A DNA stretch of 64,000 nucleotides, from contig NC_134433.1 of NCBI RefSeq assembly GCF_030867145.1, positions 13,653,216-13,717,215 on the forward strand, in the 5' to 3' direction. This document shows, piece by piece, positions 19,601 to 34,600 of the stretch. The notes beneath the pieces were generated by a model. That model ran no database searches and was not told the DNA's origin. It saw only the letters and a program-made list of their open reading frames with translations. This DNA comes from Opisthocomus hoazin. Lineage: Eukaryota; Chordata; Aves; Opisthocomiformes; Opisthocomidae. The position numbers and the translations under genes were made by a program. Position 1 is the stretch's first letter. Every line of letters starts with the position of its first letter.

Positions 19601-22600
19601 GATCTATGTTGCCACATGTTGTGACACTTCTGTGAGCACCGAGTTATGAATCATCACAAAACTGCTCTACAAGAGAGTCTCTGAGCTAGGTGTGCGTGTG
19701 GTGATCGTAATGCAGGGGGATCACAAAGCCGTAGTGCCATTTTTTTTGTCCTAGAAGATCACTGAGGACCAGAAGTGTCCTGCAGCATCCTGGCATCCAG
19801 AAAGTGACTCTACTTTCCAATACATCTCCTGTTGCTACAAGCAACCAGAGCCTGCAGCTTGAGTCTTCGGTGGACTGCAGCCAAAAAGTTTCCTAGTACC
19901 TAGTGTCTTAGTGAAATGCAATTGTAAGGCAGATTTTCACCACCTCCCTTCCAGATTTCTAGATTCTGCACAGCAGATCACTCCCCAACAGGGTTCAAGG
20001 AAGATGACTTGTGCCTCATTCTGACGGAGCACAAATCAGTGTTGTTTAGTTAGGTTGTCTTTTGCACATCGTTTCCATTTTTGGAAGCTGTTATGCTCTT
20101 GAAAGCACAGATGGGAGTCTTACTTTTGCTTAGTGTAGTCTGGTATTTCCCTTTCTCTGCCAGGTACTAACGGTGCCCTGTTGTGTTTGCTCTTGTGGAA
20201 AGTACATGGCTTCATTAGCACAGTTACACTGGGCTGCAGTTCTCTGGTACCATCTGTGCTGATTATCTGAGCTTGGCCTGGAGCCTGAAATACTGGAGGG
20301 TGCAGGAGAACGGTGAGACCTTCTGGTGATTCCTTGGACAGGCTATAAATGACCTAACAGATTGCAGCCCAGCTCTCATTAAAATTAGTCTGATCCCTCT
20401 GTGCAGGCCTGGAGCTGGGAATGGGACCACAGGAAACCTCCAGGTCTGAGGGTGTTTTTTGAGAGGTACGTAGTTGTAGAGTTGTGTCATTTGGAAATAT
20501 GAATTAGTCTGAGATCTTGTTAATAATATGAGGAAGATCAATGATGTGAAAAAGACTATGTTAGAAAATACTCTTGTCATAATAAACATAATTCTTGAAG
20601 ATCTAGTAGAGGCAAGCTGACGTGGAGAAGGGATGTGTTGCCAAGCTTTCTCAATATAGCCTACTTTTGAATACTTGTTTGCTATTTTATAACAAGTACA
20701 ACTGAGAGAAAATAAACTAAATTGCATCCTACCTGGACATATTCATCTGATAGGCAAGTTATGTAACTATATATACATTCCTTTCTAGCGTGAGTCATGG
20801 TTGTACTGTTAAACTGATTGTTCTTAAACTAAAAAAAATTCTGGATGAGGAGGATACAGGTTCATAGAAAAGAATTTGCAGGAAGGAGGAAAAATGACAA
20901 AACAGAGGAATATCTTGTTTTAATTCTAGCTATTTAATCTTCTCTGTCAAATTAAGATTTTTTTTTTTCAGTTGGAGGCCTAGGGCCATTTCACAGAGTG
21001 ATGTTTGCTGCAGGCTTGTACATTCCAGCCACAAAGCTACTTCCCAGTAATGAGTTAAATCTATAATACAGAAAATCAGTTTTCTTGTGTTGTTTCCAGT
21101 TTGTTATCCTGTGCATTAATGCAGGAACTTGTAGTGCCTAGGATTTGAGTGACATCTGAACACGCAGATGCTGTAAGGCTGTCCGTCTCCCTTCCGTATT
21201 TCAGACAAACTTGGGTCATCCAAACAGCTACAACAAACGAAGCTAGAATAAATCAAAATCCCACACTAGTGTTTATACAGCATCTTGAGGGTGATGAGCC
21301 AGTGGCAGCATTATGCTCTAGCTTCAGCTAATGATTGCTACAAAAAGAATAATTCAGCAGAGCAAACATCTCCAGGCAAGATAGATACTCAGCTCCATTG
21401 TGTAGTGTCTGGAATGTCTTTAAGCATCTGCTAAAATCCATGTTTTTAAGACAGATCACTGATACGAGCCTTAGAATCAGAAGAGTTATATTAACAGTGA
21501 CTGCAGACAGCACATATTCTAGTTTTGGTTGGGGCTTTATTTTTTAAGGCAGAAGGTGAAATAAATTAGTGTTCCTGGAGGGTTGATTGAAGTACAATTC
21601 CAATATATAACGATTTTTTTTTCCCCTCCGGCTTCTCTGCTGCAAGGTTTTAAGTCTAGCTTTGTTATTTTGTATTCTGTACCAGGTGCTGCAAAGTCAG
21701 CTAGCTGTAAGGGAGCAAGCTCTGAAACTGGAAACAGTCAGAGGGGCAGCTCTGTGCCGAGTTAACTAATGGGAGAGCTTAGTGCAGCATTTTGTTTAAG
21801 CTAGTGCAGCTATGGTCTGAGCTAGTATCTATCCATGATGCAACACTGCACTTGGCAAGTGTACCAGTGTGTTTGGAGCTTGAGGGTCTTCACCCTGCAC
21901 TCTTGGGGAGTGCTGATTGTCTCCAATATAGAGAGACAAAAGGTGTTACGCTGTCATGCACATCGGAGTATGAAATAAAAGATTGTCATCCCTTTATATA
22001 AAACATTCCAGTGCACTTAAAAAGAGGTCTTACCACTTTTTGTCATTGATTTGTAGGATAGTCATGGTAGTTTTTCCTGTTCCCTTCTGCATTTAGGTCC
22101 GGCTGGTGGTGGTTGATGGAATTGCATTTCCTTTTCGGCATGACTTTGAGGACCTCTCGCTTCGAACAAGACTTCTGAATGGTCTAGCACAACAGCTAAT
22201 CATCATAGCAAATGATCATAAATCAGCGGTAAGTCTGGAGCAGGTTTAAATCACAAAAGATGCTACTTTGGAATAAATACACTAGAAAGAGATAAGCAAA
22301 TGTGATTTGTGATTGTCTGTAAATAGCAAAATAAAACGGCAAGAACGTCCTCTGCATTTGTGTTTGCCAGTTTGGTTAGTAAATATAGATGGATCGCACA
22401 GGCTAAACTGTTTAGGTGGAAAATTCTTAGACATGCCAAAACAAGTAAATTTTGCATTAAAAGCATCCTGTGGATCTTAATTACGTGGTAGCATATCAAT
22501 TTGTCATGCTGTTTCACATCATGATTTGGTTGGGCAAGGAATGCGCCTTTGGTGAGTTTAACCGACAAAGCGCACACGTTAAAATACATCAGAGGATTCA

Positions 22601-25600
22601 GCAGTTCCAATGTAGCTTTCCACTCTTCATTTAAAAATAAACCACCGTCTTAGCAGAGGAACTGTTCTTAGGGAGGCAAACCACTTTATCTGCTAGTTCG
22701 GCTTGCTCTGCTGGCATCCATGGAAACCCTTCGCTTCCTTCCTGGGCATTGTTTCTATGTCATTTACGCCAATATGGAGGCCAGCAAATCCCCGGCGGCA
22801 TAGCCAGCAGATGGCACTGGGAAGCTGCCTCTGTTCCAGAAGTTGTTTTGGCAAATCTTTTACAGCACAGAAGAGCATTGTTCAGGAATTAGGGCTCACA
22901 CAGTCTCAAAATGGTGCTTGCGCCTGTAACTGTTTCCAGGTGACTTGGAACCCTGTCACCCGCAACTCTCTGGCGCAGTTGGCTTTTGTTCCTAACTGCT
23001 AAAAATAAACCTCCCCTTGTGCTTCCTCTGATAGCTGCAGGAGGGGAAAGTGCAAGCTCTACATTGCGCCTGTGTTGGGCGATTGGGCTTGCTGCTGAAA
23101 GCGTACCCTTGTCATCCTGACGTGAATTGTGAAGCTTCTTCCCGCTGGTGTGGGCACAAGGGAGTCGAGTGTTACATGACTGCTTGATTTGCACAGCCTC
23201 GCGTTTACTGAGTGCTTTCACTCATGAATTGGGTACCTGGTGACCTTGAACAGGAGCAGTTGTCATTGTGCAGTCTTTTTTTTCTTCAGTCAAGGGAAAC
23301 ATATATAACTTGTTTCTACTGAACAAGCAAGCAGCTTGGTACAAACGCTTGCCAAATAAACACTTACTAAAGAAGTCATCAGTCACAGAGCCTCAGAAAT
23401 GATTTAGCTCAGAGTGGCCCTCTTGTTAGTTTCTGATTTAGTTCCACGTGGCTTGCGAGCAGTCTAAATTGAGCTTGCGTGCCAGAGATTGCTTGTTGGG
23501 CAGCAAAGCTGGGCAGTCTGAATGCTCTAATATCGTACGAAGTAAGTTCCTTTAGTTTCTAAAGCTGAACTCGGTGGGTTGTGCTAGGATGCCCAGACCA
23601 GCCTGTCTCCAGCAGTGAGGTGGGGAGCCTGTCTGGGGCTGTTACCACCCATATATGATGAGTTACTTCTCTAAAATATGCAATATGTGTTGGGGCTTTC
23701 AGCTATGTAAATGTTTTGGTGTGCGCCCCGTGTGCTCAGTGGAATTGCTTGCTCGAGCACACTTTTCTAACTGTTCAAGCAAGAATCATGCAAGCATGTC
23801 AAACAATGAAAACGCCTAGGGTTTAAGATAGGTACAATTTTTTTTTATTTTTTATTTTTCATTTTTAATGAACTTTGCAATTAATATTCCTGGCTCTTTT
23901 CTGTCTCACCACCCCCACTTCTACCAGGGATCTAACCTAGACTGTCTGTGAACCTCCTACGAGTGATTCGTGCTGCGAAAACACTCCCCCGCTCTGTCTG
24001 TTCACTTTCATTCTGCTTTGTATTGTACCCACTTGCGCATTTTTAGACTACAAGGTGCAGAAATTCTGTTAATCACTAGGCTTATGCATGTTTTGAGCAG
24101 CACCAGCAAGTTCACTTATGCCACAGTGACTGAAATCTGTCTCTTTATAGAGGGCTAGTATAAGTCATATGCATCTAAATACAGATCTGAACAGTATTTA
24201 GTGCAAATATGATGGAATATACAAGTTGTGTAGAGTTTGCATCCCTTGGGAAGGGAGAAATGTAGTTTTCTTTAAAGTCTCGAATGAAAGAGATCTGCCT
24301 TCTATGCAAACTGAAAATACATTTTGCACGGTTCTCTTATTTTGTTTTGGCTATTAAGAAAAGATGAGGCACCTCTACAGTTTCTTCTTGTTAACACAGA
24401 AGCTTCATTACGGTTGGCAAAAGTTTTGCCTGAGTAACTACTGTATTGGTAAAAGCTTTTTGAAAAATCCCTCTCTTCACTTCCACCAGTATGCTGCTTT
24501 TCTGGAGATTTTTCTTGTTTGCTTCTTTTTTCCCTTTCAGGTAGTTCTGACAAACCAAATGACAACAAGGATTGGACAAAGCCAGTCCACATTGGTACCT
24601 GCTTTAGGTAGGTGTTTAGCTTGTGAGTTGAAAACTGAGTTAATCTTCAAAAATACTACTTCCTTTCTGCTGGCATCGTGTGCAAAGAAAATGAAATTGT
24701 TTGCTGAATTTCTGCAGTGTAGCAGAATCCGTGGTGAAAATATTAGATGCATCTGGAACTGCTGGTGTGGAACTCTACAGTGAGGCTTATCTATCTATCG
24801 ATAGGACAAGGGTGTAATGGCTTTAAACTGAAAGAGGGGAGATTTAGATTAGATACAAGAAGGAAATTCTTTACTCTGAGGGTGGTGAGCCCCTGGCCCG
24901 GGATGCCCAGAGAAGCTGTGGCTGCCCCCTCCCTGCCAGTGTTCAAGGCTGGGTTGGAGGGGCTTTGAGCGACCTGGGCTGGTGGAAGGAGTCCCTGCCC
25001 ATGGCGGGGTGGTGGAACGAGATGATCTTTAAGGTCCCTTCCAACCCAAACCATTCTATGATCTATGTAAGTCTTGTGATTAGAGTTAGCAACTATGAAA
25101 TTTTATTCTAAACTTAAAACACGGTGTGCAGATTAGAATCCTGGTTAGATTTTTGAAAGGAGATTACAAATGTTTTTCAAAGTCATGGCATTTTCAGATT
25201 GCAGAAACTGCAGACTGAGAGTGTTGCTGGATTTTTTTTTTCCCTTTTTAAACCAAAATTTTTAATACTAAACTTGTTATTAAATCTATCAACATTCCTT
25301 AAGATGACTAAATCGCCCTTTATGGGGAAGCACTAGGTACTAAGAACTCTCTGAGTAACTAGGTTTTTAGATGTGCAGCTAATGTATTGCAGCCTTCCCC
25401 TGAGGATCTTAGGCCGTGGAGTTACCTCTGCTCCAGCTGCAGCTGTGTCAGCTAAGGAGGCCACTACCCCAGCTGGAGGTCACTGCCGCAGCCTAGATGC
25501 TGGCTGAGCTGTTTGTGTGATTGTCTCCCAATCCATTTCTGCCAAAAGTGGGCCAGGCAATCTTGAGATATTCAAATAATAAGTAAACCTCTGATAAATC

Positions 25601-28600
25601 AAGTGATTTAAACTGAAATTGGCTAGTGAATGATCATGCAAAAAATGTAGGGATGGACCTGGGGGCATTAAACCTCTAGCAGGACTGTGGTAATGAACAG
25701 GTTAAAGCACTAACAGAAGAACAGAGCTGAACGGTTGCATACCTCAGACTACGCTGCAATGTCCTAAATTCCCTGAGAATCGTTCACTGCCTCTCCAAAA
25801 CAGTTTAAATTGTTTATTTTGCCACTACGCTTGAAGGCGTTCCATTAATTATTTGCAAAGGCATTTCAGATTTGCTGCATAGCTGGAACTCTCTACCCAT
25901 TGCTGTCTACAGTTATGATGCAGAGGGAAGTTCTGTGTGGGATCCTCAACTACAGCCTGCCCATAGTGAGTTTAAGTGGTTTTTACAGGCTGCTCCATTT
26001 TGCCCTGTAATGAGCAAAGTACCTCATATAGACTCTTCTGCTGCGGCCACAGGGGAAAATAGAACAGTTCTTCAGAAGTAGAGATTTTGACAAATTAAGA
26101 AAAAGGTCAGCGTTTAACTCTTATTTCAGGTTGTAACTTTGTATTACTTTATAATGCACTTAAAGGGCACAAATTCTCTGTCCACAGCTTCAGTTTCTGT
26201 GAACTTAAGTAAAGATTCCCTTGTTCTGGAGGGGAGGGAGAAGAAGAGGACAGTACAAAGGCAAAGATGTTCTCAGTGTCTGTGCAGGCATTGAACCATT
26301 TGACACAGATATAAGATAAAATGAACAAATACAGACCATCTCCTTCAAGAATGTGAAGAATGTGGAATTCTGAGCTGTGCGTGCAGATACAGACCCAGCT
26401 TCCAGTATCTGACCCTTTTTGTCATTCTTGCCTCTTGCTCTCTGATGTATTATTTTTGGCAGCCTTTCTGGCTACAAACTCAATTAAAGCTAATAGATTC
26501 TGTCTTTTTTCAGTAGCCAGTGCTGTTTGAGAGCTGTTGTGTTTATTGAGTTGTAGGGATAGTAAAGAATGTGAAGACATTCATAGTAGGTTATAATTAA
26601 GAGATACCATGCATTCTTGCGCGTATTTCCTTTTACAAACATTTCATTTGACATAACCTCATGTTGACCGTAAACGGATTGTGACTCTCACCAGAATGTG
26701 TGCGTAACCACATAGTATTGTTAAACTGAGTAGTGTGAACTCTTGTAAAAATGAAACTTTGTACCAGTTGGTAAAATACTTAAGCTAAGAGATATTCCCC
26801 TCATGCTAAACAGCGGTATCTCAAGCTGAGCATTTCAGAGTGGTACAAACGTGTGAATTTATTCCGTAGACCTGGTGCAAGTATTGAGCGGGTGGATTAC
26901 AAGGTGGTTTTTACAATCCACTCTGACAGGATGCTGTTTCAACAGTCTCATCGTATAGTCTAAAGAACCTCCTGCTCCTCCATGGCTGGTTGTAGCCAGA
27001 GGAACTATCGAGGAAGGGGTCAGCAGCAAGACCCCAAGTAAAATCAATCCTATTGCCTCCCCTAAATAAGTTTTTTCCCCAATCGACTGATGAACCTTAG
27101 AAACAGCCTTTTCTAAGATTTCACAATAGCGTTAATCTCTAAACTCTTATTCAGCTTCCTAGCAGAAGAGAAGTTCTTAATTATGAAAAAAAAATCAGGC
27201 ACAGATGCTGGAAGGTATTAAGTCAAGAGCTTTATGAAGGGGACAGCTTTCTTTGCCACTAGTGATAGCTAAGCTGGGTGTTCCTAGACATTTCTACTGG
27301 ATATATTTAGAAAGGAGGTCAAATATTAATCTAGAGCCAGTTTAACTCAGAAATATCTCATTTTACGGTAGCATTTTTCTCTCATGTTGAATACAGTTGG
27401 AAACGTTCTGGTGTGGAATTTGTACCCATTGTAAAATATGTTTTGATCTCTTGACTCGAAACTCTACCTGATAGCCAAAATTTTTAATCTCAACTTAGAT
27501 ATAGTGGAGCAAGGTCTGGCAGGGTGCCTAGAAGGTCTAAGTCTTCATTACAGTTGAATCATTTTTTTTTCTTCTCCGTTGTACAATGAATACCAGAGCA
27601 CATGGGGCATGTGGGACTGGTGCCATGATGGAGACCAGTAAGTCATTCAGACATTACAGGGCTCTGCAGGGGAATAGGAGAGGCTTGCAGCACCTAATCA
27701 TAAACTGTTTTAAAATGCAATCCATCTTTGGACTACTGACTGTCTCCTGGGATAAACAGAGGAAAACACCTGATAAAACTGTCTATTAATTGACAGAGCT
27801 TGCGGTCAGGTGTGAACTGAAACAGTAGGACTGTTTCCCCTGCAGTAGGATAGCAATCCAAACTTCCTCCTCTTTTTCCACCACGCCTCCCTGCCCCTTG
27901 CTTTTGGTTGTGTTCTTTTGCATTTTGCTGTCAGAAGCAGAAGACTGCTTCGGGGGCCCTTAATACGTTAATAATCATTGACTTTCTCCCAAAGCTTGTA
28001 TCCCAAAGGGAGTGATGTTTGCTCATAATTATGCCTGAGAGACAGAATATCACAATTTTGAAGTAGGATTTAGACATACTCGCTAGACTTCTTCAGTAGT
28101 AATTAGAAAAATCTTTTCTTCATGCTGCCTCTGTTTTCAAGATTTGTCTAGTACCTGTCCTTTATTAGGTACATATAAAATCTTCCTACAATTATGGAAG
28201 TATTGCATCAAGCTTTCTATAAAACACTGTACTGTGAGTATAGAGATTATTAATTGTCTCAGTATATTTGATAAACTAGTTGTGAAATCCTTGCACGTAT
28301 GAAAAAGATGTGATTCATTACTGCAAGGAAGCTATATATGTTTTAATCATGGGGTTTTTTTGGAAGGCTGGTCTAATTTCAGTTCGGTTTACTGATGATG
28401 CTGCTTTTATAGGAGATAAATAAAATGGCCTGTCATTTTGTGTCACCCAGGAGAAAGCTGGGGACATGCTGCTACTGTCCGTTTAATCTTTCACTGGGAC
28501 AACAGTCAGAGGTAAGTGAAAATGTAGGCCAGTAAGGTATAAGAGTAATATCGACAAGTGTGGCATTTGAGAATCTTTCTCAGACTGGCTCTGGTGGCCA

Positions 28601-31600
28601 AGCAGGAATTTGAATTTGACTCCTGGCCTTGGTGTGCCGTGTCCTGGGCTACTGAGGCTCAAGAAGAGCTTTCTAGTTCAGCCTAAGACAGTGTGGACCG
28701 TCATGCTCCTCCTCCTCACCACGGTCAGCTTGCTGCAGTGCTGTACCTTCTTTCTGGCAAGATGCCATGTCTCATCAAAATATAACATCCTAATGGTGGT
28801 TGCTCAGACACAAGAATTTAGGGTCTGGTGGCTAAGTGGAATTTTTTTTTTTTCCCTGTCTCCATTTTGTAAGCAGGGAGTAGAGTAGAATTTCTTTGCT
28901 TCAGTCTTAGGCTCCAGTCAGTACAAAGCCAAAGATGCCCCAGAAGGCTTTCCACCTAGATAGTGATTCTGAGGAGGACAGATCGTAGGCCTGCTGACCC
29001 CAGAGCCTCGGTGGCAGCTGTTGGACCTTTCCACTTTTGAATGCGGCAGGATGGTTCTGCAGAACCGGACAGCTGTGCAGATACCAAGTTACAGTGCCCT
29101 GCAGCGAGGCAGAAAGGGAGCTGCGTTTGCTCCCCATGCAGAGCTGACTCATGGAGGGTGATTTTAGAAGCCCAAAGGAATGAAGATGACCCTTCTAAAA
29201 ACAGGATGAAGTTCTGTCTGTTGCAGTGAGATTTTTTCTGTTTCCTGGTTCTTTTTTCTGCTCATCGCTATGTTGCAAGCTCACTTCTCTTTCCTGGTCA
29301 GTTAAATTTGTCTTGTATATAGTAGCACAATGCAGCAACTTGAGATTAAGAAGCCTTGCTTCAATTCCCTAATCTTCTGCAAACAGCGAACAAAAATGCT
29401 GCTGGAATGTTGTTGTGCATAGTTTTGCTTGTTAAACTTGAAAGATAAATGCACTGATGCTTTCTTGTGGAGTTTTGTTTTTTAAATTCTAAGTTTGAAG
29501 GCAATGCGGAATGATTACAGCAGGCTGTTTAATTTGGAATTAAATTAACATCACTGATTAGTTAACAGCCTTTATAAGACAGAAGTTGCGTCAACATAAC
29601 GATTTCAGAATGAACAAAAGTTAATTTTATATATCAAAAGTAAAGAGCTTTTTTCTTCTGCAGCACAGCTAGGAAGGCTGTAGATGCACGTTCCAGAAAG
29701 CAAGCCAAAGACAGACAAACATGTTTTATTTACTGTTCTAAAGCTTCAGCTTATATGGTGCAGGACCTGCAGAAGCATAGCAATTCTGATTACAACTGCC
29801 TATCTGTAAAAAGCAGAAATAGCTAGATTCTGTTGTATTTTTACATGAACTGCCTATACCTGATGATCTATCGTGGTTTTGTTCTTGGTTTTATATTAGG
29901 TTATTGAGGCCCAGAGATGACCATCTGAGAACTGATCTGCCTTTGTGGTTTTTTTAATTGTGTGTTGGCCAAATATGATAATCTGTCTCTTTCTTTCTCT
30001 CTGCTACTGAAAATGTTAGAGCTTAATTACAAGGGTTCTCATTGCTGTGAGGAAAGATCCTGTTGAGTCAGAGGCACGCAGCAGAGCTCCAGCTGAGCGC
30101 TTGTAAAAGCATGGCTTCTGCAGCTTCAGATTTCGGCTATTTTGTAAAGTAGAACCCACCACTTACATGTTCTGAGGAATTCCCTGTGTAGCTAATATGA
30201 AGTGGCAGTGTTCTTCAGGCTGTAATTACGCGCTCTCTAATAGAATGCCACCTCAGGGAGGAAAAAAAAAACCCAAAATAATTAACGGGATCTTTGGCAG
30301 GGTGTCTTGATAGAGAGCAGAACACTTCCTGTATTGGCTTTACATAAGTGTAAGTTTGGGGGAGGTGGGCATGGTGCAGACTAGCAGCCCTGGTTGAAAA
30401 ATTCCTTGCTTTTGAGCTGCTTTGCAATTTTCTACCTGTATTATGCAAGCATCTATTGGGCTAGGTGCTGTATAAGCACGAATCAAGACGCATTGCTTAG
30501 AGTCTAAATGCACAAAATCAAGGAAGTGTTAGAGGAGAAATACAAGAGGAACGATTTTCTCAAGGTTATTCTGTACGTCAGTGACAAGATCAGGCTTAGA
30601 AATAGAACGTCTTATTCTCATTCTCCGTCCACTAGGTTATATTGACAGGCTTGTGAAATCTCTAGAAAAAACCTCCCTAGAATTGTTTGAATTCTTGAGG
30701 GCGTCTCCCAATGTTGAGAGGTCAATGAGCAAATGATTGCTTAATGGAGGAAGAAAGAGTTGTACTCAAAACCTTTTTTTGTTTGGATTTTAAGAAAGTG
30801 GAATTTGGAATTAATTCATAATGAATATCTAAAAATGTGATCAAATACTATGATGAAACAAGGCTAATTAATCATTCACTCTTTTTAGTAGGTCTACATT
30901 GTATTTGAGCTGACAGGTCATGTGAGGATGTGAATTTGGCATCCACAGTTTAAATGACCTATATGAAAACACATACATAAGAATTCCACTGGCCACCTAC
31001 CCCATGATTGTGGGAAAACTTGGGTCTGGACATTCAGTTACTTGGAATTTGTATTATTGTACTCACTAATCATAATTATCTGGTTTTTTGTTTAACCAGG
31101 TTGGCAACGTTGTACAAGTCACCGAGTCAGAAGGAGTCGACCATACCATATTGCATTACAGTTAGTATTTCTTTTGTGATGGAGATACAGAGATGGGAGC
31201 AAATTTTTAGCTGTGAAGGACACACAGACGAATCTGAGAATGATGTTTGCTTTCTTAGTGTTGCCCTTCAGTTGCCTTTTGAAGGTAACTGGTAATACTG
31301 GTGTGTCTCCAGGTTTGTGAATATTTTGCACCTCTTTTTAGAAAAATGACCCCACGTGTTAGTCCTCTTAGAATTAAAACATTTTGATTTCCAGATCAAA
31401 TTTACAGGCAGCCTGTCCCCATCTGTTCCTGTGCTAGTACTGCTTATTTTATCTGCCCTTGACGTTAACTTTTGGCCTAAGTGCAATTACAGAGAACAAT
31501 CACGCATTCTCTGAGCCTTCATTTTGGAGACTTGAACAAGCCAAGCTGTTTTCTCCCTTGTCAAGCAGGTTCTTCTCTGCATCTGTTCCAGTTGAGGTTA

Positions 31601-34600
31601 TCTTTTTAGGACAAGGGTGACCAGAATGATACGTGGTATTCCAGAGGTCTCGCCAGTGCTTTGTGCCATACATATTTCCACATCTCTGCTTGAAGTGCAT
31701 TGCCTGATATAACCTAGGTTGTATTTATCTCTTTCATAGCTCCCTCCTACCGCTGACCCTATGACCAGCCAATATATACAGATTTTTCTCTTCTGTCACT
31801 ATCGTATGAGGAGCTTCCAGCTTATGGCTGGAGTCTGTATTCATCCCGAGTTAAATCCCGTGATTATTTTCTTTTGTGGAGTGCTTAGATACATATTAAT
31901 GAGAATATATCCTGTCTAATCTGTATTTAGGTTTAAAATAACCCCACCACTCGACTCCTGTATCTTCAAATGTCAGATACATAGGTACATGCCATAACTG
32001 TTTGCTATGTGTCCTCATGGAAACACGTTGCCATAGCATTTCCTGCAGATTTTAATGCTGCCATAAGATGAAATCTTCAAACTATTGAACAGAAATCGGA
32101 ATTTTTTTTCACTCTTGAATGTATTCACCTGGACAGAAGAAATACTGCAAATATATATGTATTTTCTTAGTTCTGTAAAAACTGGAAGGGTAAGTGGGAC
32201 TACATCCCAAGGTTGTTTGGATTATGTGATATGAGTGCGCAGCCCTTTCTCTACAGCTGACAGACAGATGGATTTTATCTTAGTCAGTTTAATGGCCTTT
32301 TCCTTTCAGTTTTATATGCATTATAAACCAGATATGCTCTCTTCTTCTGTGTGAATGCACACAATCTTGAAATGCAGTCAAGACTGTATCCTGATCAAAG
32401 ATTAGTTCAAATTTAAGATTATCCCTGTGTTTTTTCCCTTAATCCTGTTGAGCTGCTTCAGCAGACGGTTTCTGTAAGTAAAAAGTGTATTATCCCTGTT
32501 TCTTTCATGAAATTCAGGTCTGACGGTAACAGTCTGCTGTTACCATTTCTCATTCTCATCTCTGTAGTTAAAGTGGAAGATGTAAATACATATTCACTGT
32601 TTCCAAATCTGATCTAGCACATCTATGTATAACCAGCATACAAAAAAAGATAATTAAAATAATAAATTCCTCAAGCCTAGATCCTCAAAGATGTTTAGGC
32701 TCATGCAAATTAGATGCTTTGGTACCATTAACAAACTGAGTGTTCAATGCCTGTAAGCTGATGGAGAAGTGTATAACTTAGTGATCGCGCTCTAGTTCTT
32801 TTTCAGCTGCGTCCTTTCCAGCGTACTGGAAGCTGTGGAACACCTATCAAACAAAATACAGTTTCTTTCACAGGCTGATAAGGATTCATTCTTAAATGCA
32901 GAGTATAGAAAGGCAAATCGATTTATGTACAAGGGAGCAAGTAGATAATCTGATTCACCTGAATTTCCCAGGTAATGTGACCTGATTATTTGGTCATGAA
33001 ACATAAGAGAACCAGGACCTATATTCTGGGTAGGAATTGCCAGTATTTCCCTGAACTGTGGAGGGTCTGCCAGACTAGCAATGAGAACACCATTCAAATA
33101 GTAAAGCCATCTACCTTTGTCAGTCTTGATGCAGTCTGTAGATGCCAGAAGATGTTAAGAGAACAACTCAAAATACTGTAGGCTATCTGAGCTTTGCAGG
33201 TCCAGTGAGCCTTTTTAAGCCTTGGTTCTGTTAGCTACAATCTCTCCATCTAAAAACCACTAACAAGCTTTACAAATACATACAAAATTCCTGTATTTTC
33301 GAGGGGCTACGCCCAGAAGGTACATGCCTTTAACTAAATGCAAAACATCCATACTAAGCAGCCTACTTTATCGTGTTCTGGCCTTTATAACCATTGGAAT
33401 GCTTGCGCTGGGAGTCTAGCATGCTGGATTAAGTGGATTCTTGGCTACAGATCCACCTTTGTGCCTAAGGGAAATGGCAGAGATTAGATGCAAGCAGCAG
33501 TGAAACACTAAACTTGAAGATTCCCTGTTACGCTATTTAGGATAACACTTCAGTTGCTTATAATAGCAGAGGGACTGCACAAATTCTGCCCTCGTGGCAC
33601 CTCTTGCAGTTTGTTCCTTTAAGAACAGCAGGCTGCATGAGGTGAGGCATTTAGAAATAGAAATACAAGGATGGGAGACTTAAGCAAAATGTGTTGATTG
33701 GGTTTTGTTTTGTTTTGGATTGATCTTGGTGTGGGACACACTGGCATTTTAGAAAAGTCACATGTCTGATAGTAATTCTGCCTGCTTTTTCACACTGCAC
33801 CAGCCTAAGATGTCAGCTTTCCTGAAATGCTCTCATCCCCCCATTGTCTCTACATGAGCATTTAGGATCCCCAAAGCAATTTCTTTTTCTGATTACCCCC
33901 TTTTCCTCTGTAAGTCTGCACTGCAGTGGGAGTCCTCACTGAGCTGTCAGCAGTGCTCCCTGCCTAGTATTTGTCTGGAGATGGGAAGACAGACAGTTGC
34001 AGGCTTCACATAACATCTCAGTATCTCCATCTGCATTGATGACGTGCTTAACTAACTGATTTTCCAGATCTTTCATATTTTAAAATCTTTTAAAATCATT
34101 GTGAGCTGCGGTAACAGAAAACACGAATGGTACTAGGCCAAGTAGATCACTTTAAGCTCTCTCCTGAGTAGCAGCATCTAGTTTTCACTTCTACATTTAG
34201 GTTTAGGCAGTTAAAGGTTCTCATCCCATTGTGTCCCATAAATTACTATGCTGGGATGGTCTTTGCAGTCTTGAGACTGATTCAGATGTGCTGTTCTCTT
34301 ACAATGTCTCGTGGATGTTTTCAGTTCATTAGGTAGATACAGGAGCCAAAAAATATCCTAGGTTTTAGACATTCACGGTTTTGTTTCTGAAAATGACTGA
34401 GACAATTAGTCCAGTTGTCGCCTTGCTTCTGTGGGAGCTTGAATAAAGGCTGAAGGATTTGGGTTTTAATTTATTTAAATAGGCAACAGAAGTTAATTTA
34501 CAGAGAAGGACTGTTTATAGCTATAGGGGTTATTAGTGGTAAAATGAAAATGATAGCCTGGTTGGTGAAAATATCTTTAAAAAATAAAATGAGGAGACAC